Below are positions 8,615-16,066 of a DNA stretch of 64,000 nt, piece after piece; positions within the stretch are counted from its first letter, which is position 1, and every line of letters starts with the position of its first letter. The stretch covers positions 1-64,000 of the forward strand of contig NZ_WHZU01000012.1 of NCBI RefSeq assembly GCF_010667655.1, in the 5' to 3' direction. Origin of the DNA: Bifidobacterium saimiriisciurei. Lineage in GTDB: Bacteria > Actinomycetota > Actinomycetes > Actinomycetales > Bifidobacteriaceae. The notes below the pieces were generated by a model. That model was given only the letters and a program-made list of their open reading frames with translations. It was not told the origin of the DNA and did not search any database. The translations under genes and the position numbers were made by a program.

Positions 8615-9631
8615 ATGAGTTTTGCAGGCATAAGCCATCAGCATACGGTAATGTCCGTGGACATCGGTGGAACCAAAATCGCCGCCGGTCTTATGCAAAC
8701 CAATCTTGATGAACAAGCAAAGATACAGAATGCACCGACACTTATTCGACGGTGTGTTCTGCCGACGGAAGCGCATCTTGGCGGCGCCTTCGTATTGCAA
8801 CGAGTTGCACAAGCCATCCGGCAATGTCTAGACGCCGGCGAAATTCCCTTTCCGCTACTGGGAATCGGCGTAGCAAGTGCAGGAGTCATTGATGGCAACG
8901 GATCGGTACTGTCGGCTACATCGCTAATCCCCGGATGGGCCGGCATCCGGCTGCAAGCCGAATTATCCACAGCGTTTGATTTGCCCGTAGCTGTTATCGG
9001 AGACGTACAAGCGCATGCTCTAGGCGAGGCACGCTGGGGATGCGGGCGGCAATACCAATCGATGCTGGTCGCCGCCATCGGTACAGGCATCGGAGGAGCG
9101 ATAATCGTCGACGGGAAATTGATACGAGGCGTTCATGGCGCCTGTGGCCATATTGGTCATCTTCCACATCCCGATGCCAGCGGGATACCCTGCTCGTGCG
9201 GACATGAAGGTCATGTGGAATCAATCGCTTCCGGCACAGGTATCGCCGATAATTATCGACGCATCATGCAACAGCGTGGACAAGGCACGTTCCCATCCGA
9301 TATCAACGGACGTACTGTCGCCGAACTGGCCACCCATGGTAATGCAGAAGCTGCGCGCAGCATCGCTACAGCCGGCACAAGTCTTGGCGATGTCCTTGGC
9401 GGACTCATCAATGTTTTTGACCCCGACGCCGTAATTCTTTCCGGTTCCGTGGTTCAATCCGGGGAACGTTGGATGAAGTACGTGGAATATGGCATCCAAC
9501 GGCAAGCTCTGGGTCTTCTTTCCAAAACACCTGTCTTGGCGGGGACACTCGGTGGGCAAGCCCCCCTAATCGGAGCTGCAGAAGCTTTGTGCGACAAAAT
9601 CTCGAATATCAAGCAAGGAGCGGAAATATGA
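8615..9631 (+). CDS. nanK: ROK-family kinase, probable N-acetylmannosamine kinase
   Basis: 338-aa sugar kinase predicted to phosphorylate ManNAc at C6 with ATP. ROK motifs: N-terminal phosphate loop DIGGTKIAAG, the sugar-binding GACGHIGH (catalytic-site His), and a zinc motif CSCGHEGHVES in which the usual third Cys is His. ATG 8615 is chosen because GGAGGT precedes it by 4 nt; the ATG at 8603 lies within that site. It overlaps nanE by 4 bp (ATGA), so the two are coupled. The ManNAc assignment rests on the fused neighbourhood with NanE; a GlcNAc or glucose kinase would share these motifs. Confidence 0.82.
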   Translation: MSFAGISHQHTVMSVDIGGTKIAAGLMQTNLDEQAKIQNAPTLIRRCVLPTEAHLGGAFVLQRVAQAIRQCLDAGEIPFPLLGIGVASAGVIDGNGSVLSATSLIPGWAGIRLQAELSTAFDLPVAVIGDVQAHALGEARWGCGRQYQSMLVAAIGTGIGGAIIVDGKLIRGVHGACGHIGHLPHPDASGIPCSCGHEGHVESIASGTGIADNYRRIMQQRGQGTFPSDINGRTVAELATHGNAEAARSIATAGTSLGDVLGGLINVFDPDAVILSGSVVQSGERWMKYVEYGIQRQALGLLSKTPVLAGTLGGQAPLIGAAEALCDKISNIKQGAEI

Positions 9632-10323
9632 ACATCAGCGACACCTATTCCAAACGTCTCATTGATTCGCTTCATGGGAAACTGATAGTCAGCTGTCAAG
9701 CGTATCCAGGTGAGCCGATGCGGCATCCCGAAACCATGGCCCAGATTGCCCGATCAGCGGAAATCGGCGGCGCCGCCGCGATTCGATGCCAAGGGCTGGC
9801 CGACATCAGCGCCATTAAGGGTCAAGTGAAGGTACCAGTCATTGGTATCTGGAAAGAGGGCGATGACGGCGTATACATAACACCGACACTGCGTCATGCC
9901 AGGGCTTGCATCATGGCTGGAGCCGATATCGTGGCGCTTGATGCCACGAATCGCCCACGCCCGGACGGCCTGACACTGCAACAAACCGTGCAGCAGCTCA
10001 AGAGCGAAGGCGCAATATTGATGGCAGACTGCGGCTGTATTGAAGACGCTGATGCTGCCGTGGACGCTGGGGTCGATATCATCTCCACCACACTGGCGGG
10101 ATATACGGGCTCACGCGTCAAGACAGAAGGACCGGATTATGAACTGCTTGCTCAAATGCTGGAGCGGCACCCCCATATACCGGTGATATGCGAGGGGAGA
10201 ATACATACCCCTGCCGATGCAGCAAAAGTCATAGGCATGGGCGCCTGGGCAGCAGTCGTCGGCACTGCCATCACCCACCCCATGACGATAACCTCATGGT
10301 TCGCCGATGCAGTAAGGTCTTGA
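9628..10323 (+). CDS. nanE: N-acetylmannosamine-6-phosphate 2-epimerase
   Basis: 231-aa TIM-barrel enzyme converting ManNAc-6-phosphate to GlcNAc-6-phosphate, which NagA and NagB of the same locus then use. Family motifs: VPVIGIWKEGDDG (catalytic Lys), IVALDATNRPRPDG, LMADCGCIEDA, and the phosphate-binding ICEGRIHTP together with GAWAAVVGTAITHP. The ATG at 9628 overlaps the nanK stop and has AAGGAG 9 nt before it. Length is normal for NanE (about 220-235). Confidence 0.93.
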   Translation: MNISDTYSKRLIDSLHGKLIVSCQAYPGEPMRHPETMAQIARSAEIGGAAAIRCQGLADISAIKGQVKVPVIGIWKEGDDGVYITPTLRHARACIMAGADIVALDATNRPRPDGLTLQQTVQQLKSEGAILMADCGCIEDADAAVDAGVDIISTTLAGYTGSRVKTEGPDYELLAQMLERHPHIPVICEGRIHTPADAAKVIGMGAWAAVVGTAITHPMTITSWFADAVRS

Positions 10324-10362
10324 CGGCACGTACATAAACCAGTGGCCTAGGCAGGGAGCGAT

Positions 10363-11238
10363 ATGCAATACGTTGAGGGTACTAATCAGGAGCTATTGAC
10401 AGCATCGCCGCAATTCCCTGCCTTGGTCATCGCGCATCAGGGGTTCGACAAGGCACGACTTCACTGGCATGAAGGATTTGAAGTAGTGTACGTTCGGCGG
10501 TGTCGGGCCACAGTGGTGAAAGGCACCCGACGCTCAATGCATCATTCCGGCGATGTAGTGCTGGTTCCCCCACGCTGCCTGCATAGCATCGAACTTATCC
10601 AGGATCCCCAGCAGCCATCTGCTATACCACAGGCACTTTCCGTAACAATCTCCCCCACCGAGCTGCTTCCGTCATACCCGTATATTTCTCAAATCCAGCA
10701 ACAGCTGGATTATGAACACATTGGAGAGGACAACCATAAGCGGCTGATGGAATACTGCGAACAAATATTCGTGGCGTTGGCCAGCGGCAAACAGACACGA
10801 TTCCTCGAAGCAAATTCATGGTTTTACTCCATGCTTACCAGCATCTTCAACTATGCCAAGCCATTGAATGCATCAACCCAGGAAAACATCGAAGACGAAA
10901 CCATACTTCAGGATGGGCGAGTCATTAAACGAATACGCCACTACGTGCAGCGTCATTATCGTGAATCATTATCCACCGCACAGGTATCTCAAAAATTCGG
11001 ATATTCAAGAGAGCATTTCTCAAGAATATTCCGCAGATACTCCGGAGTAACGTTCAAAGATTACGTAACGCGAGTGCGCTTACTGGTAGCCTGCGATCTG
11101 CTCACCAATACGGACATGCCAATTAATCAAATAGTGCGTGAATCCGGATTTCCAAGTTCTCAGACCATGCGAGGCGCGTTCGATCGCGAATTTGCATGTA
11201 CGCCCAGCGAATACCGTGCCCGTTCAATCGAAAAGTGA
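10363..11238 (+). CDS. AraC-family transcriptional regulator
   Basis: 291 aa. The N-terminal half is a cupin-like sensor domain (HWHEGFEVVYVRRC, GDVVLVPPRCLHSIEL). The C-terminal ~100 residues carry two helix-turn-helix motifs (LSTAQVSQKFGYSREHFSRI, then INQIVRESGFPSSQTMRGAF) and the FKDYVTRVR linker typical of AraC proteins. It is third in the nanK-nanE-araC group, 39 bp after nanE, with AGGGAG before the ATG. It probably regulates this locus in response to an amino sugar. Confidence 0.9.
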   Translation: MQYVEGTNQELLTASPQFPALVIAHQGFDKARLHWHEGFEVVYVRRCRATVVKGTRRSMHHSGDVVLVPPRCLHSIELIQDPQQPSAIPQALSVTISPTELLPSYPYISQIQQQLDYEHIGEDNHKRLMEYCEQIFVALASGKQTRFLEANSWFYSMLTSIFNYAKPLNASTQENIEDETILQDGRVIKRIRHYVQRHYRESLSTAQVSQKFGYSREHFSRIFRRYSGVTFKDYVTRVRLLVACDLLTNTDMPINQIVRESGFPSSQTMRGAFDREFACTPSEYRARSIEK

Positions 11239-11372
11239 GAAGAAACGATCAATGCGAATCAAAGGAGTAACGAGCCATCAGTTCTCGCAAACGTTATAAC
11301 GCTGATATGGCATGAGCTCTTAATTAATTGAAAACACAGCCAATTCATCGGCCATCAGCGCCCAGACATACC

Positions 11373-11723
11373 GATGGATTGCGACGATTTTCGGCCTATA
11401 TGCAACGTAGTCCATCGAAATCAAGGGAATTTTGATGGACTATGACGCATTTCGCGCGAAATACAACGCAGTCCATCACGAATCATGAACCGGAAAATCA
11501 GAAACGTTGCAATTTCAATGATTCCCGATTGCAATCATCCGATTGCCGATGGACTGCACCGCAATATCGACGAATCGCAGTCCAATCCATCAGAATCACG
11601 CAGGTTTCGATGGACTACATTGCATATTCAAGAAATCGCAACACGATCCATCAAAGCCGGCATGCTTCCCACGAATTCCGATGGGCCTCAACGGAATCGA
11701 ACTCAAACGCAGCGTCGTCCACC
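11373..11723. repeat. Array II of 44-bp imperfect palindromes
   Basis: Five 44-bp units at 11373-11416, 11434-11477, 11548-11591, 11609-11652 and a worn one at 11680-11723. Spacers are 17, 70, 17 and 27 bp, matching the 70/17 rhythm of array I. The 70-bp spacer 11478-11547 begins with 47 bp almost identical to 3360-3406. Both arrays have the same orientation, so they form long direct repeats around the nag/nan locus. They fill the 626-bp gap between araC and the mutarotase gene; the remainder (11239-11372 and 11724-11864) shows no gene. Confidence 0.85.
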
Positions 11724-11864
11724 GCGCCTTGATGCGCCTTGACACGCCTTGACACGCCATAACCCACCCTGTTGCCCTGCTGACTTGCCGCCCAGCCGCC
11801 CTGGCCGACCACCGCCGGCCACCGCCGGCACCGCTTCCCACCCCGCCGAAGCTATACTGGCTTC

Positions 11865-12746
11865 ATGAACGATTGCTTTATCACTCGCGATTTCGTCAAT
11901 GACGACGCATCCGCAACCATCACCGACTACGGCGCCCACGTACTCGACTGGACTCCCAATGGCCAGCCGAAGGTCCTCTGGCACCCCCGTGCCATCACGC
12001 TGTCGAACGGGGTCGCCATCCGCGGCGGCATCCCGCTTGTGTTCCCGTGGTTCAATTCCGGCTTCGAGAACGGCCATGTGGCCGACAAGCAGCCCAAGCA
12101 CGGGTTCGCCCGCATCTCGTTCTGGCATTTCGACGAGGCGTCGTCGTCGAACGCCGTCGCACGATACACGTTGACGTCGGATGACGTTCCCGACGACCTG
12201 CTGCGCACGATGGGCGGCGGCGAAAAGGCCTCGTTCCATGCGACGTACGAGGTCCGTTGCAGCAAGGAGTTCCAGGCATCGTTCACCGTGACCAACGACG
12301 GCGAGCATCCGTTCTCCTATGACGAGGCGCTGCACACGTACCTGCATGTGGGCGATGTGCGCCGCATCAGCGTCACCGGCCTGGAAGGCGCGACGTATTT
12401 CGATACGACGATCGAGGGGCATCCGACGCGTGTGCAGCCGGACGAGCCCATCACGTTCGACGGCACGATGACCGACAGCATCTATCAGGCCGCCAGCGAC
12501 GGCGAGAACGCCGTCGTGCGTGTGCATGACGAGACGCTCGGCCGCACGATCGTGGTGGAGAAGAGCGGTTCGCACAACACCGTGGTGTGGAACCCGGGCG
12601 AGCAGGGCGCCGCCGGCATCGGCGACATCGCGAACGACGAATGGCCCGGATTCGTCTGCGTGGAGGCGGCCAACAACCACGGCACGCCGGTCACACTCGC
12701 GCCGGGCGAATCCCATACGCTGTCGCAGACGCTGCGCGTGGAGTGA
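11865..12746 (+). CDS. Glucose-6-phosphate 1-epimerase (D-hexose-6-phosphate mutarotase)
   Basis: 293-aa cytoplasmic galactose-mutarotase-fold enzyme of the YeaD type that interconverts alpha- and beta-hexose-6-phosphates. Motifs: IRGGIPLVFPWF, KHGFARISFWHF (active-site His region), the Asp/Glu-rich FSYDEALHTYLHVGD and WPGFVCVEAANN near the C-terminus. There is no strong ribosome site: the sequence just upstream is GCTATACTGGCTTC, in which TATACT would be a -10 box 7 nt before the ATG, so a leaderless transcript is plausible. It stands alone and converges on the 5'-nucleotidase gene across a strong terminator. Confidence 0.88.
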   Translation: MNDCFITRDFVNDDASATITDYGAHVLDWTPNGQPKVLWHPRAITLSNGVAIRGGIPLVFPWFNSGFENGHVADKQPKHGFARISFWHFDEASSSNAVARYTLTSDDVPDDLLRTMGGGEKASFHATYEVRCSKEFQASFTVTNDGEHPFSYDEALHTYLHVGDVRRISVTGLEGATYFDTTIEGHPTRVQPDEPITFDGTMTDSIYQAASDGENAVVRVHDETLGRTIVVEKSGSHNTVVWNPGEQGAAGIGDIANDEWPGFVCVEAANNHGTPVTLAPGESHTLSQTLRVE

Positions 12747-12848
12747 CGACGGAGTAGGCGGAAGTGACCGTGGAATAGGAACGGCGCACCATAGGAGATG
12801 ATGCCCGATCACCGTCCCGTATGGAATGCCGTAAAGACCATATGACAT

Positions 12849-12890
12849 AGCTGGGCCGGTGCCGCACAGGATGGCGGCACCGGCCCAGCT
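12849..12890. terminator. Bidirectional terminator hairpin
   Basis: Perfect 17-bp stem (arms 12849-12865 and 12874-12890, AGCTGGGCCGGTGCCGC) with an 8-nt loop, followed on the plus strand by TGTTGGTTTT. It sits between the convergent mutarotase and 5'-nucleotidase genes. Confidence 0.88.
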
Positions 12891-12939
12891 TGTTGGTTTT
12901 CCTGTCCAGCCCCGGCGATGGACGCCGGGGCATCGGATA

Positions 12940-15831
12940 TCAGTACCTCCGCAGGCGGGAGATGTGGATGGCTCCGCCGGCCACGCCGAGGACGATCAGC
13001 GCGACGACGATCAGCATCGTCGGGTCGGAACCGGTCCTGGCCAGTCCGTTGCCGGACGGAGAGGCGGATGCCGACGCCGGGGTCGAAACCGGAGCGGCCG
13101 CGGTCTCGCCGACCGTCACCGGCAGTTCGGCCTTGAGGGCCTTGCCGTCGATGGTGGCGGTGATGGTGATCGTGGCCTTGCCGTCCTTGTGGGCGAGCAG
13201 GGTCTGCTCGTTGAACGCCACGGCGTTGGCGGCGGCGCTCTTCGGCTTGTTCTGCGCGGACTTCGGGGCGAAGCTCACGGTCTGCGGGTCGGAGGACTTC
13301 CAGTACACCGGCTTGCCCTCGACGCTCTTGCCTTCGGCCACGGCCCACAGCTTCTGGGACGCGCCCTTCTTGAGCTTGAGCGACGTGATCTTCTTGCCGT
13401 TGGTGTCGGTGAAGTAGAGCGCGGGCTTGACCACCTTGCCGTCACGGACGGCGACCGGCAGTTCGGCCTTCAGCTCCTTGCCGTCGACGGTGGCGGTAAC
13501 GGCGATGACCACGTTGCCGTCCTTGTGGGCGAGCAGGGTCTGCTCGTCGTAGCCGACGGAGGCGGCACGGCTCTTGCCGTTCTGCGCGGACTGGTCGCCG
13601 GCCTTCGGCTTGAAGCTCACGACGCTGGGGTCGGAGGACTTCCAGTAGACCGGCGTGCCGTCGACGTTCTCGCCCTTGACGTAGGCGCGCACGGCCTTCT
13701 CGTCGTTCGGCTTCAGGGTGAGGGACTTCAGGGCGTTGCCGTCCTTGTCTGCGAGCGCGATGGCCGGCTCGGTCGGCTGCGGCTGGTCGGCTGCGGCCAC
13801 GGTGAGCGGCAGGGTCACGGTGGTTCCGTCGGTGGCACCGGTGACGATGAGGGTGGCGGCGCCGGCCTGGGCGTCGGCGGGCACGGTCACGGTCAGGGCT
13901 GCGGTGTCGCCGTCCTTGACGTCGGCGGAACCGACCTCGGCGTCGCCGATCTTCGCGGTGAGCTTGGTCTCGGCGGGCACGCCCAGCGAGGTGAGCGTGA
14001 GCTTGGAGAAGTTCAGCGTGAAGGATTCGCCGGCCTTCACCTTGCCGTCGGTCGGCAGTCCGGTGACGGCCACGGCGCGGCGGTCGTAGCGGGGCTTGAG
14101 CGGCGAGTTCTTGGAGATGTAGTCGATCCAGGCGTCACGGTCGACGAGGCCCGTGTCCTTGGTGTTCGTGCCCTGGGCGAAGGCGCGGAAGTTGTCGCCG
14201 CCCTGCAGGAGGAACGAGAACGAGCCGATGCGGTATTCGGCCTTCGGGTCGAGCGGCTTGCCGTTGATGGTCACGGACGTGATGTGCTCACCCTGTTTGG
14301 CGTTCGGATCGTAGGTGTAGGAGACGTTGTGGGAGAGGCCGAGCTGCAGGTACGGGCGCGAGGGCGTGGTGCCGTCGGTCGTGGTCTGCCACTGCTGCTC
14401 GAGGGCCTCCTTGAACTGGGCGCCGGTAAGCGTGGTGGTCCACAGGTTGTTGAGGAACGGCAGTACGGCGTTGGCCTGGGCGTAGGTCACGGACCCGTCG
14501 GCGGCGAGCGCGCAGGAGGCGTTGTCGCCGGTCTTGCACAGTTCGGCGCGCAGTCCGCCGGGGTTGACGACGCCGATCTGGGCGCCGCCGCGGTCGGCGG
14601 AGGAGAGCGAGTCGAGCAGGGAGTCGGCCACGAGATTGCCGAGCGTGGACTCGGAGCCGCGGTCGTCACGCTTGCCGTCGGCGAAGGCGGTGGTGATGTC
14701 GGCGTCCACGGAGCCGACCTTCTTGTTGCCTTCCTCGGTGCCCTTGGCCACGGCGGCATCCACGATGCCCTTGACCTTGGCGGTCACGCCGGTCTTGTCG
14801 GCGTCGGCGAGCTGCTGGTCGAAGTCGGCCTTGCTCGTGCCGCTCGGCACGCTCGGGGCGGCCACGTTGCCGAACTTCTCGTAGCTCACGGCACCGCTCT
14901 GCTTGTGGTAGTCGAGCACGACCTGGCCGACGTTCGCGGCGTAGTTGCCGGTCTGGATGACCGGACGGTTGTTGTGCGCGGTGTCGGTGTAGGAGTAGGC
15001 CATGTGCGTGTGGCCGTTGAAGATGGCGTCGACGGACGGGTCGGTGTCGTCGACGATGTGCTTGAACACGGGGCTTGCGGTCTTCTGCTCGTCGATCGTG
15101 GGCTTGCCGGTCTCGACGTTCTCGGACTCGGGGGCTCCTTCGTGGTATTCGGCCACGAGCACGTCGGCCTCGCCGTTGGATTCGTCGCCGTCGGTGAGCT
15201 GCTCGGCCACGCGGTTCACGGCCTCGACCGGGTCGCCGAAGTCAAGGTCCTTCACGCCGCCGGGAGAGACGAGCGTCGGGGTCTCCTGCGTCACGGCGCC
15301 GATCACGCCGACCTTCACACCGTCGACGTCCTGGATGCTGTATTCCTTGAGTGCCGGGGTCGTGGTGCCCTTCTTGTATACGTTGGCGCCGAGGTAGTCC
15401 CACTTGGCGTTGCGTGCGCCGTCGGCGCCGATCACGCGGTTGGCGAGGTCGTCGTAACCCTGGTCGAACTCGTGGTTGCCGACCGACGAGGCCTTAAGGT
15501 CCAGGGCGTTGAGCACGTCGATGGTCGGCTGGTCCTTCTGGACCGACGAGTTGAACAGCGAGGCGCCGATGAGGTCGCCGGCGCCGAGGAACAGCGACGA
15601 ATCCGGGTATTCGGCCTTGAGCTGCTGCACGGTCGACGCGAACGGCACGGTCAGGCCGGTGTCGATGCGGCCGTGGAAATCGTTGACGTTCAGCAGATTG
15701 ATGGTGGCGGTGTCGCCGTCCGCGGCCGGCTTGGCCTCGGCGGCCGACGCGGCCTGCGCGGGGACGACCACTGCGGCGAACAGCATCGCGGTCGCCAGCA
15801 GCCCTCCCTGCAAACGTTTCATAATCCTCAT
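12940..15831 (-). CDS. Cell-wall-anchored 5'-nucleotidase / UDP-sugar hydrolase (UshA-like)
   Basis: 963-aa surface enzyme expected to remove phosphate from extracellular nucleotides. A signal peptide (MRIMKRLQGG.., cleavage near AASAAEA) is followed by a calcineurin-like metallophosphatase domain (NVNDFHGRI, GAGDLIGAS, GNHEFDQG, FNGHTHMAYS; residues ~45-290). A 5'-nucleotidase C-terminal domain follows (NPGGLRAEL, LQGGDNFRAF; ~320-560). Next come Ig-like segments, the last two being near-repeats (VYWKSSDPSVVSFKPK and VYWKSSDPQTVSFAPK). The end carries an LARTG sortase signal, a membrane helix and RLRRY. LAxTG is the motif class E sortases use. ATG 15831 follows GGGGAAG, as in the neighbouring nuclease gene. 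Confidence 0.9.
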   Translation of the reverse strand: MRIMKRLQGGLLATAMLFAAVVVPAQAASAAEAKPAADGDTATINLLNVNDFHGRIDTGLTVPFASTVQQLKAEYPDSSLFLGAGDLIGASLFNSSVQKDQPTIDVLNALDLKASSVGNHEFDQGYDDLANRVIGADGARNAKWDYLGANVYKKGTTTPALKEYSIQDVDGVKVGVIGAVTQETPTLVSPGGVKDLDFGDPVEAVNRVAEQLTDGDESNGEADVLVAEYHEGAPESENVETGKPTIDEQKTASPVFKHIVDDTDPSVDAIFNGHTHMAYSYTDTAHNNRPVIQTGNYAANVGQVVLDYHKQSGAVSYEKFGNVAAPSVPSGTSKADFDQQLADADKTGVTAKVKGIVDAAVAKGTEEGNKKVGSVDADITTAFADGKRDDRGSESTLGNLVADSLLDSLSSADRGGAQIGVVNPGGLRAELCKTGDNASCALAADGSVTYAQANAVLPFLNNLWTTTLTGAQFKEALEQQWQTTTDGTTPSRPYLQLGLSHNVSYTYDPNAKQGEHITSVTINGKPLDPKAEYRIGSFSFLLQGGDNFRAFAQGTNTKDTGLVDRDAWIDYISKNSPLKPRYDRRAVAVTGLPTDGKVKAGESFTLNFSKLTLTSLGVPAETKLTAKIGDAEVGSADVKDGDTAALTVTVPADAQAGAATLIVTGATDGTTVTLPLTVAAADQPQPTEPAIALADKDGNALKSLTLKPNDEKAVRAYVKGENVDGTPVYWKSSDPSVVSFKPKAGDQSAQNGKSRAASVGYDEQTLLAHKDGNVVIAVTATVDGKELKAELPVAVRDGKVVKPALYFTDTNGKKITSLKLKKGASQKLWAVAEGKSVEGKPVYWKSSDPQTVSFAPKSAQNKPKSAAANAVAFNEQTLLAHKDGKATITITATIDGKALKAELPVTVGETAAAPVSTPASASASPSGNGLARTGSDPTMLIVVALIVLGVAGGAIHISRLRRY

Positions 15832-15971
15832 TGTTCTTCCCCTGTCTGTAGTCCCGCCATGAATCGAATAACCCACGCGAACGTACACATAGACATGATT
15901 CACGCTAGGACCGCTACGACAACGCGATACGGCGGGAAGGCAACGGACGGGGCAACACCATATGAACAACA

Positions 15972-16039
15972 GAAGCCGACTACGTAGTCGCAGTCGGCTT
16001 CCATCACGTATGCCGCCGCTTGTCGGCGACGGCATACGT
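15972..16039 (-). terminator. Tandem hairpins after the nuclease gene
   Basis: Two stems lie in the gap between the nuclease stop and the 5'-nucleotidase promoter. ACGTATGCCG/CGGCATACGT (16006-16015 and 16030-16039) comes first after the stop codon in the transcribed direction; GAAGCCGACT/AGTCGGCTTC (15972-15981 and 15992-16001) comes next and is followed by a T-rich CTGTTGTTC. Probable terminator of the nuclease transcript. Confidence 0.6.
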
Positions 16040-16066
16040 TGTTGCGTTCAGCGCAGCCGTCGTACA

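Noticed and set aside
3316-11723. CRISPR arrays formed by the 44-bp repeats
   Set aside because: Units are palindromic and divergent, spacers are of two fixed lengths and are themselves partly conserved, and no cas gene is present.
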